A stretch of 48,977 nucleotides of DNA from JBHICC01 sp046759385 (GTDB taxonomy: Bacteria > Pseudomonadota > Gammaproteobacteria > Acidiferrobacterales > SPGG2): positions 1-48,977 of the forward strand of contig JBHICC010000018.1 in NCBI GenBank assembly GCA_046759385.1. Reading direction: 5' to 3'. The notes beneath the pieces are model-generated. The model saw only the letters and a list, made by a program, of their open reading frames with translations, was not told the origin of the DNA and did not search any database. Made by a program: the position numbers and the translations under genes. Shown in pieces: positions 35,007-43,207 of this stretch (position 1 is the stretch's first letter; every line of letters begins with the position of its first letter).

Positions 35007-36008
35007 ATGTCAGCTTATCTCAAGAAAATGACGACCGCGGTTTGCGCCGGGCTGTTGGTTGCTGCCGTTGCCCTAGTCGGATGGTCGGTACCGTCCACCG
35101 CATTGGGCGCCGAGTTCATTACCATCGGCACCGGCGGTGTCACCGGTGTGTATTACCCCACCGGCGGATCCATCTGTCGCCTCGTCAATAAGGGCCGCAA
35201 GCAGCACGGCATCCGCTGCACGGTGGAGAGCACCGGCGGGTCCATCTATAACCTGAACACCATTCGTGCCGGCGAGCTAGACATGGGTGTAGTGCAGTCC
35301 GACTGGCAGTATCACGCCTATAACGGGACGAGCCGTTTCAAAGACAAGGGTGCCTTCAGGGAGTTGCGCGCGGTGTTCTCGGTTCACCCGGAACCCTTCA
35401 CTGTTGTCGCTCGCAAGGATTCAAACATCAAGAAGTTCAAAGACCTCAAGGGTAGGCGTGTGAACATCGGCAATCCGGGCTCGGGACAGCGTGGCACGAT
35501 GGAAGTCGTAATGAACGCGATGGGTTGGACCAAGGGCAACTTCTCGCTTGCCTCTGAGCTCAAGTCAGCGGAGCAATCCAAGGCGCTGTGCGACAACAAG
35601 ATCGATGCTATGGTGTTCACTGTCGGTCATCCGAGCGGTTCGATCAAGGAAGCGACGACGTCGTGCGATAGCGTCATCGTCTCTGTTACGGGCAGACCCA
35701 TCAACAAGCTGGTGAAGGAAAACGACTACTACCGGCATGCGACTATCCCGGGCGGGATGTATCGCGGCAGCCCGAACGATGTGAAAACCTTCGGCGTTGG
35801 TGCCACCTTCGTCAGCTCCACACGGACCAAGGGAGACACCGTCTACTGGGTAGTGAAGTCCGTTTTTGAGAACTTCGATTCGTTCAAGAAGCTGCACCCG
35901 GCATTCGCTAACTTGCAGAAGAAACAGATGGCGAAAGACGGCCTGTCGGCGCCATTGCACGAGGGCGCGTCCAGGTATTACGTAGAAGCGGGTCTAATTA
36001 AGAAGTAA
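35007..36008 (+). CDS. TAXI-family TRAP transporter periplasmic binding protein, copy 1
   Basis: A 333-residue periplasmic solute-binding protein of the TAXI (TRAP-associated extracytoplasmic immunogenic) family. A signal peptide of about 35 residues ends near ALGAEF. The mature part starts ITIGTGGVTGVYYPTGGSICRLVN, the TAXI signature. ELDMGVVQSDWQYHAY, RVNIGNPGSGQRGTMEVVMNAMGW, and ALCDNKIDAMVFTVGHPSG follow. AGGAGG precedes the ATG. TAXI proteins deliver organic acids such as glutamate or 2-oxoglutarate to a TRAP permease; this one's ligand is unknown. A strong terminator hairpin (36029-36060) follows the gene. Confidence 0.95.
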   Translation: MSAYLKKMTTAVCAGLLVAAVALVGWSVPSTALGAEFITIGTGGVTGVYYPTGGSICRLVNKGRKQHGIRCTVESTGGSIYNLNTIRAGELDMGVVQSDWQYHAYNGTSRFKDKGAFRELRAVFSVHPEPFTVVARKDSNIKKFKDLKGRRVNIGNPGSGQRGTMEVVMNAMGWTKGNFSLASELKSAEQSKALCDNKIDAMVFTVGHPSGSIKEATTSCDSVIVSVTGRPINKLVKENDYYRHATIPGGMYRGSPNDVKTFGVGATFVSSTRTKGDTVYWVVKSVFENFDSFKKLHPAFANLQKKQMAKDGLSAPLHEGASRYYVEAGLIKK

Positions 36009-36028
36009 CTGCCGTAGGGAAGTTTAAG

Positions 36029-36067
36029 ACTGGGGAACGGGCGAATGCCCGTTCCCCAGTTTCTCTT
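36029..36067 (+). terminator. Strong hairpin terminator between the two TAXI genes
   Basis: ACTGGGGAACGGGC (36029-36042) and its exact complement (36047-36060) form a perfect 14-bp stem around the loop GAAT, followed by TTCTCTT. This is a good Rho-independent terminator or attenuator 20 bases beyond the first TAXI stop. It would make the first binding protein more abundant than the downstream genes. Confidence 0.85.
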
Positions 36068-36136
36068 GTATGACTGGCGTCTCCTTTCGAGGTCCGATGA
36101 CGAGCGGGTGAGCGAGCGCGGCTCGGGAAGGTGCCT

Positions 36137-37108
36137 ATGATACGATCCCCATTGTTTGCGTCCGCATTCGCGCTGCTGCTGAGCGTGACGGGCGCGGCCG
36201 TAGCCCCGGCGGTCGCCGCCGATCAAATATTGATCGGTACCGGCAGTACGGCGGGCGTCTATTACCAAGTGGGTCGGGCGCTGTGCCGCATGATTAGCCG
36301 CCATGTGAAGGACCTAACCTGTAAGGCCGAACCCACTGCGGGCTCCCGATTTAACCTCAGCAATGTCAGCGGCGGCGCCATCGAGCTCGGTCTCGTCCAG
36401 TCCGACCTGCAGTATTACGCAATCAATCGCAAAGGCCCATTCGAGTTCGACGACACCCCTTACGGCAACCTGAGAGCGATGTTCTCGGTACATGCGGAGC
36501 CGTTTACCGTTGTCGCACGCCGTGATGCGCGGATTCAATCCTTCGATGATCTCAAGGGCAAACGGGTGAATATCGGCAACCCCGGCTCGGGTCAACGCGA
36601 GACTATGAACGTGGTTATGCGGGCTAAGGGATGGAGCAAGAGCGACTTCTTGCTCGCGGAGGAGTTACCAGCGGCGCAGCAGTCGCTAGCACTATGTCAT
36701 AACCGCGTACAAGCCATGGTCTACACAGTGGGTCATCCCAACCCTTCGGTCGGTCAAGCGGCCGGTCTGTGCGATGCGATCCTCGTTGACGTTAGCGGGA
36801 CCGAGATCGATAAGCTTGTGGCCGACAATCCGTTTTACGCCTACACGACGATTCCTGGCGGTATGTACAGCGGCAATCCCGATCCCGTGCGTACCTTCGG
36901 CGTGAAGGCTACCGTCGTCACGTCTGCAGACGTGCCGGCGGATCTGGTCTACGCCGTGGTCAAGGCCGTGTTCGGCCACTTGAGCCAGTTCCGCAAGATG
37001 CATCCGGCGCTAGCCGGACTCAATCCCAAAAAGATGGTTCGTGAAGGGTTGTCAGCGCCCCTGCATGAAGGCGCCCAGCGTTACTTTAAGGAGAAAGGAT
37101 TAATGTAA
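36137..37108 (+). CDS. TAXI-family TRAP transporter periplasmic binding protein, copy 2
   Basis: A second TAXI binding protein, 323 residues, clearly paralogous to the gene at 35007 along the whole length. The signal peptide (LLLSVTGAAVAPAVAA) precedes DQILIGTGSTAGVYYQVGRALCRMIS. Shared motifs are LGLVQSDLQYYAI, RVNIGNPGSGQRETMNVVMRAKGW, and VYTVGHPNPSVGQA. The ATG at 36137 has AAGG 6 bases before it; GTG at 36131 is also possible. It ends 99 bases before the permease gene and may either serve the same permease with another ligand or be a diverging duplicate. Confidence 0.93.
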   Translation: MIRSPLFASAFALLLSVTGAAVAPAVAADQILIGTGSTAGVYYQVGRALCRMISRHVKDLTCKAEPTAGSRFNLSNVSGGAIELGLVQSDLQYYAINRKGPFEFDDTPYGNLRAMFSVHAEPFTVVARRDARIQSFDDLKGKRVNIGNPGSGQRETMNVVMRAKGWSKSDFLLAEELPAAQQSLALCHNRVQAMVYTVGHPNPSVGQAAGLCDAILVDVSGTEIDKLVADNPFYAYTTIPGGMYSGNPDPVRTFGVKATVVTSADVPADLVYAVVKAVFGHLSQFRKMHPALAGLNPKKMVREGLSAPLHEGAQRYFKEKGLM

Positions 37109-37207
37109 CGCAGCCGCCGCACGGGCTTGTTGGCGGGTTATTCTTCTTGTGCCACAGATCGAGACAACGGCGATGCGTTGGCGGGAGGCGATGAGGAGCA
37201 CGACAAG

Positions 37208-39820
37208 ATGAGCGAGGAGCATCAAAATAACCAAGCGGTTTCTGACAAATCGCTAGACGAGATGGTCGCGGAGGCCGATACGGGCGCACGAACGCCTCCC
37301 GGTTTGCCGGCGAAGATCCTTTTAGCAGTGCCGCTCGCGTGGTCGTTATTCCAGCTCTGGTACGCCTCACCATTACCGTTTTGGTTTACTGAGTGGTTCG
37401 GGTTTAGTTTCGGTGTGTTGAATGATACCGAAGCGCGGTCCATTCACCTCGCATTCGCTATCTTTCTTGCCTATCTGGGATATCCTGCACTGAGGCGCTC
37501 GCCGCGTCATTACATACCGATCCAAGATTGGATATTCGCGCTCGTGGGCGCGTTCAGCGCGGCTTATCTTTTTCTTTTCTACGATGCGCTTGCGGAGCGG
37601 CAAGGTGCCCCGACCCCCTTCGATATGGTCGTCGCGGTCTGCGGCATGTTGCTGCTGCTCGAGGCGACCCGTCGTGCGCTGGGACCGCCGCTCATGATCG
37701 TTGCCTCGGTTTTTTTGATTTACACCTTGGGTGGGCCATACATGCCGGAGGTGATTTCACACAAGGGCGCAAGTCTGAACAAGCTAATGGCGCACCAGTG
37801 GCTGTCGACGGAGGGCGTGTTCGGTGTCGCACTCGGTGTGTCGACGAGCTTCGTGTTTCTATTTGTGCTTTTTGGGTCGCTGCTGGATAAAGCGGGCGCT
37901 GGCAACTACTTCATTAAGGTTGCGTTCTCGCTGCTCGGGCATATGCGCGGGGGCCCGACGAAGGCCGCAGTTGTCGCATCCGGCTCGACCGGCCTGATAT
38001 CCGGATCATCGATCGCCAACGTCGTGACGACGGGTACGTTTACGATTCCCTTGATGAAGCGGGTCGGTTTTCCCGGCACCAAAGCCGGGGCAGTCGAAGT
38101 GGCTGCGTCCACGAACGGTCAGCTGACCCCGCCAATCATGGGTGCCGCCGCATTCCTGATGGTCGAGTATGTAGGCATCTCCTACGTGGAGGTGATCAAG
38201 CACGCGTTTCTGCCGGCCATCATCTCGTACATCGCCCTCGTTTACATCGTTCACCTGGAGGCGCTTAAGGCTGACATGAAAGGGCTGCCGCGGCGTCGCG
38301 AGCGTACCTTCGCACAAAGTCTCACCGCGTTCGTGGGCACGATTGTTGGCCTGATGGCACTGACCGCCGCGGTCTACTACGGCATCGGCTGGATGCGGGA
38401 CATGTTCGGTGCGGCAGCGCTGCCGATCGTGATACTCCTTACCTTGGCCGCTTATGTTGCGTTGCTCTGGTATGCGACGCGGTTCCCCGAGCTGGAAATG
38501 GACGACCCCAATGCACCGGTCATGCAGTTGCCGGAGCCGGGCCCGACGATCAAGGGGGGGCTGTATTTTCTGCTCCCGGTCGTGGTGTTGGTATGGTGCC
38601 TGACGGTGGAGCGCTTTTCGCCGGGGCTGTCCGCGTTTTATGCCACGGTTTTCATGATTCTCATCGTTGCCACACAGCGGCCGCTGATCGCGTACTTTCG
38701 AAAGCGGGGCGACCTCGGGAGGGCTACCCGCCGGGGCTTTGGTGACCTGTTTGACGGGCTCGTGGCCGGTGCACGCAACATGATCGGTATCGGTGTGGCG
38801 ACTGCCGCCGCCGGCATAGTAGTCGGAACCGTAACCATTACGGGTATCGGCTTGGTGATGACCGAGTTCGTCGAGTTCATCTCCGGTGGCAATCTCATGT
38901 TGATGCTGATATTCACCGCCATCATTAGCTTGATCCTAGGCATGGGGCTGCCCACGACCGCGAATTACATTGTCGTTTCCACGTTGATGGCGCCGGTGAT
39001 CGTGACGTTGGGTGCACAGTCGGGCCTGATCGTGCCGCTGATCGCGGTGCACATGTTCGTGTTTTATTTCGGCATCCTGGCTGACGATACACCCCCGGTG
39101 GGCCTGGCGGCTTTTGCCGCGGCCGCCATCGCCCGCAGTGACCCAATTAGGACGGGTATTCAGGGTTTCACCTACGACATCCGTACCGCGATCTTGCCGT
39201 TCATGTTCATCTTCAACACGCAGCTGCTGATGATCGGCATTGACACGTGGTGGCGGTTCACGTTGACGGTCACGAGCGCGGTGATCGCGATGCTTGTGTT
39301 CGCGGCCGCAACCCAGGGCTTCTGGCTGGTAAGAAACCGGATTTGGGAGACCATGGCATTACTGCTGGTGGCGTTCACTTTGTTTCGGCCCGGCTTCTGG
39401 TGGGACCAGATCTTCCCGCCGTTAAAGGAAGAAAATGCGACGAGGATTGTCGAACTGGCCGAACAGGTGCCACCCGATGGGTTCCTGCGACTGACCGCCG
39501 AAGGCGACACCATCGAAGGAGATCACGTGAAAAAGACTGTTATGCTTCGACTGGGTGATCCAGCCGGCGGCACCGAGCGCTTAGGGCAGGCGGGCATAGA
39601 AGTGAGGGTCGAGGAGGGCAAGGTCTTTATCGATAATATGGTGTTCGGCAGTGAAGCCGAAAAGGCGGGACTCGACTTTGATTGGCAAATTCAAGCCATC
39701 GCGTTGGAATCAGACCGGCTACCGAAAGAGTTCATGTTTATTCCCGCCATGCTCCTTCTGGGCGTCGTCGGTGTCTTGCAACGCGGCCGTCGGGTTGTGG
39801 CAGCGAGCGCTGAGCGCTGA
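37208..39820 (+). CDS. TRAP transporter permease, fused DctQ-DctM type, TAXI-associated, with DUF3394 tail
   Basis: The membrane part of the TAXI-TRAP importer, 870 residues from the ATG at 37208 (GAGGAG upstream). The N-terminal region (about 40-200) has four spans corresponding to the small DctQ subunit. The large DctM-like part follows: SGSTGLISGSSIANVVTTGTFTIPLM and QLTPPIMGAAAFLMVEYVG, then GLPTTANYIVVSTLMAPV and ADDTPPVGLAAFAAA. The C-terminal 180 residues are a DUF3394-type extension with a PDZ-like segment (GSEAEKAGLDFDWQIQAI) and one last membrane span. Uptake is driven by an ion gradient. The substrate is unknown, but the BKACE/aminotransferase neighbours suggest an amino or keto acid. 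Confidence 0.94.
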   Translation: MSEEHQNNQAVSDKSLDEMVAEADTGARTPPGLPAKILLAVPLAWSLFQLWYASPLPFWFTEWFGFSFGVLNDTEARSIHLAFAIFLAYLGYPALRRSPRHYIPIQDWIFALVGAFSAAYLFLFYDALAERQGAPTPFDMVVAVCGMLLLLEATRRALGPPLMIVASVFLIYTLGGPYMPEVISHKGASLNKLMAHQWLSTEGVFGVALGVSTSFVFLFVLFGSLLDKAGAGNYFIKVAFSLLGHMRGGPTKAAVVASGSTGLISGSSIANVVTTGTFTIPLMKRVGFPGTKAGAVEVAASTNGQLTPPIMGAAAFLMVEYVGISYVEVIKHAFLPAIISYIALVYIVHLEALKADMKGLPRRRERTFAQSLTAFVGTIVGLMALTAAVYYGIGWMRDMFGAAALPIVILLTLAAYVALLWYATRFPELEMDDPNAPVMQLPEPGPTIKGGLYFLLPVVVLVWCLTVERFSPGLSAFYATVFMILIVATQRPLIAYFRKRGDLGRATRRGFGDLFDGLVAGARNMIGIGVATAAAGIVVGTVTITGIGLVMTEFVEFISGGNLMLMLIFTAIISLILGMGLPTTANYIVVSTLMAPVIVTLGAQSGLIVPLIAVHMFVFYFGILADDTPPVGLAAFAAAAIARSDPIRTGIQGFTYDIRTAILPFMFIFNTQLLMIGIDTWWRFTLTVTSAVIAMLVFAAATQGFWLVRNRIWETMALLLVAFTLFRPGFWWDQIFPPLKEENATRIVELAEQVPPDGFLRLTAEGDTIEGDHVKKTVMLRLGDPAGGTERLGQAGIEVRVEEGKVFIDNMVFGSEAEKAGLDFDWQIQAIALESDRLPKEFMFIPAMLLLGVVGVLQRGRRVVAASAER

Positions 39821-39841
39821 TGCCATAACCGATCAATAGTG

Positions 39842-39858
39842 CTAGTACTCTAGTACTA
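39842..39858 (+). repeat. Palindromic tandem repeat before the usp ribosome site
   Basis: CTAGTACT occurs twice in tandem (39842-39849, 39850-39857). Together they form the palindrome TAGTACT-CT-AGTACTA (39843-39858), directly before the AAGGAAA ribosome site of the next gene. It could be an operator or an element that affects ribosome access. Confidence 0.5.
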
Positions 39859-39868
39859 AGGAAATGAC

Positions 39869-40312
39869 ATGCTGAAGGTCTTCAAGAAGATTCTGGTGCC
39901 TATCGATCTGGAGGAACGCGCCCACGCTGACAGGGCCGTGGCAACGGCTGTAGAGGTAGCGCGACATCAACAAGCGGAGCTGCGGATAATGACTGTCCTG
40001 CAGGGGTTCGGGTCACCGTTAGTGGCGTCATTTTTCCCAAGAGACTTTATGAATAAAGCTGTGGACGGCATGAAAAAAGAGCTTCAAGACTACGTCGCCA
40101 AAGCCGTACCGAATGACGTGTCGGCAACGCATTTCGTTGCTGAAGGTACGCCATACGAGGAGATCGTCGCCGAAGCGAAGAAATGGAAGTCGGACCTGAT
40201 CGTGTTGCACGCCCACGTTAGAAAACATGTTGAGACAGTCCTGCTAGGGTCTTGCGCGCACAAGGTAGTAGAGACGGCCCCCTGTTCAGTGTGGCTTCTG
40301 CGTCATACCTAG
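39869..40312 (+). CDS. Universal stress protein (UspA family), degenerate nucleotide-binding loop
   Basis: A 147-residue Usp-fold protein. It begins FKKILVPIDLEERAHADRAVATAVEVA (the usual KILVPxD start). The segment LIVLHAHVRKHVETVLLGSCAHKVVETAPCSVWLLR aligns with the ATP-binding G-2X-G-9X-G(S/T) region. The first two glycines are His and Val here and only GS is kept, so ATP binding may be lost. It lies 48 bases after the TRAP permease. In Halomonas, TeaD is a Usp protein that binds ATP and regulates the TeaABC TRAP transporter, so a regulatory role toward this transporter is a reasonable inference. Confidence 0.9.
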   Translation: MLKVFKKILVPIDLEERAHADRAVATAVEVARHQQAELRIMTVLQGFGSPLVASFFPRDFMNKAVDGMKKELQDYVAKAVPNDVSATHFVAEGTPYEEIVAEAKKWKSDLIVLHAHVRKHVETVLLGSCAHKVVETAPCSVWLLRHT

Positions 40313-40397
40313 GACGACGGTAGCGATAGCTTTTCTCGCCCCGCTTGCTGCGTTTCTAGCGCGCCCATTGATAATCAGCTAGAGCCCAAGACAGCTG

Positions 40398-42143
40398 ATG
40401 TCCCGCCTACGAACGGCGATCCGAAACGAGCAATCGATTCTGTTTGCCCTTGCCTTGCTCACCGGGGTTGGCGCAGGGTTTGGCGTCATCGGCTTTCGCC
40501 TTTTGATCGGTTTGTTTCAACAGGCCTTCTACGGCTCCGATTCAGAAGTCTACTTCACGACCATCGTCGAAACGTTACCCCACTGGCACGTATTACTCGT
40601 ACTTGTAGCAGGCGGCCTTCTTATCGGGCTTTTTGTTCATTTCATTATGCCAGGACGTCGCAACCACGGCGTGGCAGACATCATCGAAGCTTGTGCCTTA
40701 CGCGGGGGACGCATGAGTGCCAGAGCTGGCATTGGAGCAGCGGTGGCCTCAGCCGCGTCGATCGGCATGGGTGCTTCCGTCGGTCGAGAGGGCCCCGCGG
40801 TTCACCTTGGGGCGAGCATGAGCGCCTGGGTCGCCGAACGCTTGCGCCTAAGCCGCAGTCTTTCGCTGACTTTGGTAGGTTGCGGTGCTGCGGCGGCGGT
40901 CGCGGCGTCGTTCAACGCGCCCATCGCTGGCGTACTCTTCGCGCTCGAAGTCGTCGTGGGCCACTACGGGTTAAACGTGTTTGCGCCAATAGTCGTCTCA
41001 TCCGTGGCCGCTACCGTGGTTACTCGCATATATCTTGGCGATACACCCGCTTTCCTTTTCGTGCCGGACTATTTCATCGGTTCATTCTTGGAAGTGCCGT
41101 TGTTCATGTTGTTGGGGGTCGTCTGTGCCGTCGTAGCCGCGGTGTTCATGTCTAGCGTCATTCTTGCCCAGGACTTCATCGGCAAGATACCAGTGCCGCC
41201 TTGGCTAAAGCCCGCCTTCGGCGGGCTCGTGATCGGCGTAATCGCACTTGCTTTTCCTGAGGTGCTCGGCGTGGGTTATCAGGCCACTGATCTGGCGCTG
41301 AAGGGAGCGTTGCCGCTCGGTCTGATGGCGGCGCTGGTCGTGGCTAAGTTGCTGGCGACATCGATCGCGCTGGGTAGCGGATTTGCTGGCGGTGTATTTA
41401 GTCCTGCGCTGTTCCTCGGTGCGATGACCGGAGGCGCATTCGGTCTCTTGGTAGCGCTGTTGTTTCCGGACGTGTCGGCCCACGGCGCCTACACCGTTGC
41501 CGCTATGGCCGGTGTCGCTGCGGCAGTACTCGGTGCCCCGATCTCGACAATACTGATCATGTTCGAGCTCACCAATAACTACCAGCTGATGATCGCGGTG
41601 ATGATAACGGCGGTGTTAGCCAGCATGCTCGCGAGCAAGTTAGCGCGCCGGTCTTTCTTCGTCTGGCAGCTCGAGCGTCGAGACATCAATCTCAGAGTTG
41701 CCCAAGAGTCTGCGGTATTACTCGGCACGACGGTCGAAGACCTCGTAAGCAAGGATTATGCAGCCGTCGAACACAGTATGTCGCTAAGTGCAATTGCTGA
41801 CTTGCTCGCGCGCCAGTGCCCAACGGCGCTGCTGGTTGTCGACGAACAGCAGCGGCTCTACGGGCGGCTAGCGATTGGTGACGTTGTGAAAGCAGCGTTT
41901 GACGCGGAAGCGCTGACAGCCACGGCAGCGGAACTCGCGCAGCCGGTCGAAACCGTCCTACTTCCGCATGCTAGCCTCGATCGGGCGCTCAAACTGATGG
42001 CACGCCATAACGACGATTACCTACCAGTGGTCGATGACACAGGCGAGCGGCGACTCCTTGGCATCTTACGGCGAAGCGATCTCGTGCTGGCCTACAACCG
42101 AGTACTCCTTGATGCACGCGCAGAAGAGCGCGGTGAGAAGTAA
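40398..42143 (+). CDS. ClC family chloride channel/antiporter with CBS domains
   Basis: A 581-residue membrane protein of the ClC family. The chloride path motifs GREGP (129-133, with gate Glu131) and GSGFAGGVFSPALFLGA are present. The third motif GSGIP, around the usual serine, is replaced by GRRNHGVADIIEA. The last 130 residues form two CBS domains (LLARQCPTALLVVDEQQRLYG and LKLMARHNDDYLPVVDDTGER) that may sense adenine nucleotides. Members are H+/Cl- exchangers or channels. The ATG at 40398 is close to no clear ribosome site. A short hairpin starts at the stop codon. Confidence 0.92.
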   Translation: MSRLRTAIRNEQSILFALALLTGVGAGFGVIGFRLLIGLFQQAFYGSDSEVYFTTIVETLPHWHVLLVLVAGGLLIGLFVHFIMPGRRNHGVADIIEACALRGGRMSARAGIGAAVASAASIGMGASVGREGPAVHLGASMSAWVAERLRLSRSLSLTLVGCGAAAAVAASFNAPIAGVLFALEVVVGHYGLNVFAPIVVSSVAATVVTRIYLGDTPAFLFVPDYFIGSFLEVPLFMLLGVVCAVVAAVFMSSVILAQDFIGKIPVPPWLKPAFGGLVIGVIALAFPEVLGVGYQATDLALKGALPLGLMAALVVAKLLATSIALGSGFAGGVFSPALFLGAMTGGAFGLLVALLFPDVSAHGAYTVAAMAGVAAAVLGAPISTILIMFELTNNYQLMIAVMITAVLASMLASKLARRSFFVWQLERRDINLRVAQESAVLLGTTVEDLVSKDYAAVEHSMSLSAIADLLARQCPTALLVVDEQQRLYGRLAIGDVVKAAFDAEALTATAAELAQPVETVLLPHASLDRALKLMARHNDDYLPVVDDTGERRLLGILRRSDLVLAYNRVLLDARAEERGEK

Positions 42144-42158
42144 CTCGCCGCCGCGAGT
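42143..42158 (+). terminator. Hairpin at the clc stop codon
   Basis: ACTCGC (42143-42148) pairs with GCGAGT (42153-42158) around CGCC. The stem begins at the last base of the TAA stop. No T-run follows. It is a weak candidate terminator. Confidence 0.35.
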
Positions 42159-42281
42159 AGCGGTACAATGCCTTTCTCGCCGCGTGCCTTGCGGCGCGCC
42201 GGCCTCTGCGAACGAGTCCGGGTATGGAGCCACGCGTTGCCGCACACTGCAAAGTGGTCGTTGTCTAGATCGGGAGGCGTT

Positions 42282-43205
42282 ATGAAAAAGAGTGCTCGTC
42301 TACGTCACGCCATCATGGAGCGACGTGCGGTAGTTGTACCCGGTTGTCACGATGCCCTTAGCGCGCGCGTCGTCGAAAGCTGCGGATTCGAAGCCACGCA
42401 GATATCGGGATTCGGCGTCGCCGGCTCATTGCTGGGTCAGCCCGACGTTGGCCTTGTGCAAATGAAGGACATTCTTGAAGTTGCCTGGAACATCGTTCAG
42501 GCCGTCGACATACCAGTTATGGCCGACGCCGATACAGGTGGCGGTAATGCGATCAATGCGGCCTGGGTGACCGAAAGGCTGATCGCCATGGGTTGTGCGG
42601 GCATGAACATCGAAGATCAGGTTTTCCCGAAACGCTGTGGACACATGGCGGGGAAAGAGGTCATTGCGGCCGAAGAAATGGTGGGTAAAGTAAAGGCTTG
42701 TACGAACGTGCGTGCTGGGCTCGATCCGAACTTCGTTATCAATGCGCGCACCGATGCACTAGCAGTCCACGGTCTCGATGAGGCCATCCGACGCTGTAAC
42801 TTGTATCTTGAAGCGGGCGCAGATCTAGTTTTCATTGATGCTATTGCCACTCGCACGGACATCGAGCGGGCACTTACGGAGGTTGCGGGGCCGCTATCTG
42901 TGAACCTGATGGACGGTGTTAGCGGCGTAAAGACGGAGCTTATCCCGATTCCAGAGCTCGCAAAATTGGGCGTCAGTCGAGTCTCGATACCGGTGGCGTC
43001 AATCATGGTAGCGCACAAAGCTCTGCGAGATTTCTTCACCGCACTGCGCGCGTCGGCCACGGGGACCCTGCCGGGGCAGACCCAATGGCTTTCCTCGTTT
43101 GAGGACTACACGCAATTCATTGGGCTCGAGGCATATCAGGTTATGGAAGACAAATTCCTGGTGAGTAAAAGCGTACAGAAGAAGTATCGTTCGGCGAAAG
43201 CGTAG
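42282..43205 (+). CDS. Isocitrate lyase/PEP mutase family enzyme
   Basis: A 307-residue TIM-barrel enzyme of the isocitrate lyase/PEP mutase superfamily. It shows VVVPGCHDALSARVVE, VMADADTGGGNA with Mg-binding Asp82/Asp84, and MNIEDQVFPKRCGHMAGK, in which the KKCGH catalytic loop reads KRCGH (117-121, with Cys119). The Cys is consistent with lyases such as 2-methylisocitrate, dimethylmalate or oxaloacetate-type enzymes rather than PEP mutase. The ATG at 42282 has GGGAGG 5 bases upstream. argC starts 2 bases after the stop, an uncommon pairing. The substrate is unknown. Confidence 0.9.
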   Translation: MKKSARLRHAIMERRAVVVPGCHDALSARVVESCGFEATQISGFGVAGSLLGQPDVGLVQMKDILEVAWNIVQAVDIPVMADADTGGGNAINAAWVTERLIAMGCAGMNIEDQVFPKRCGHMAGKEVIAAEEMVGKVKACTNVRAGLDPNFVINARTDALAVHGLDEAIRRCNLYLEAGADLVFIDAIATRTDIERALTEVAGPLSVNLMDGVSGVKTELIPIPELAKLGVSRVSIPVASIMVAHKALRDFFTALRASATGTLPGQTQWLSSFEDYTQFIGLEAYQVMEDKFLVSKSVQKKYRSAKA

Positions 43206-43207
43206 CT

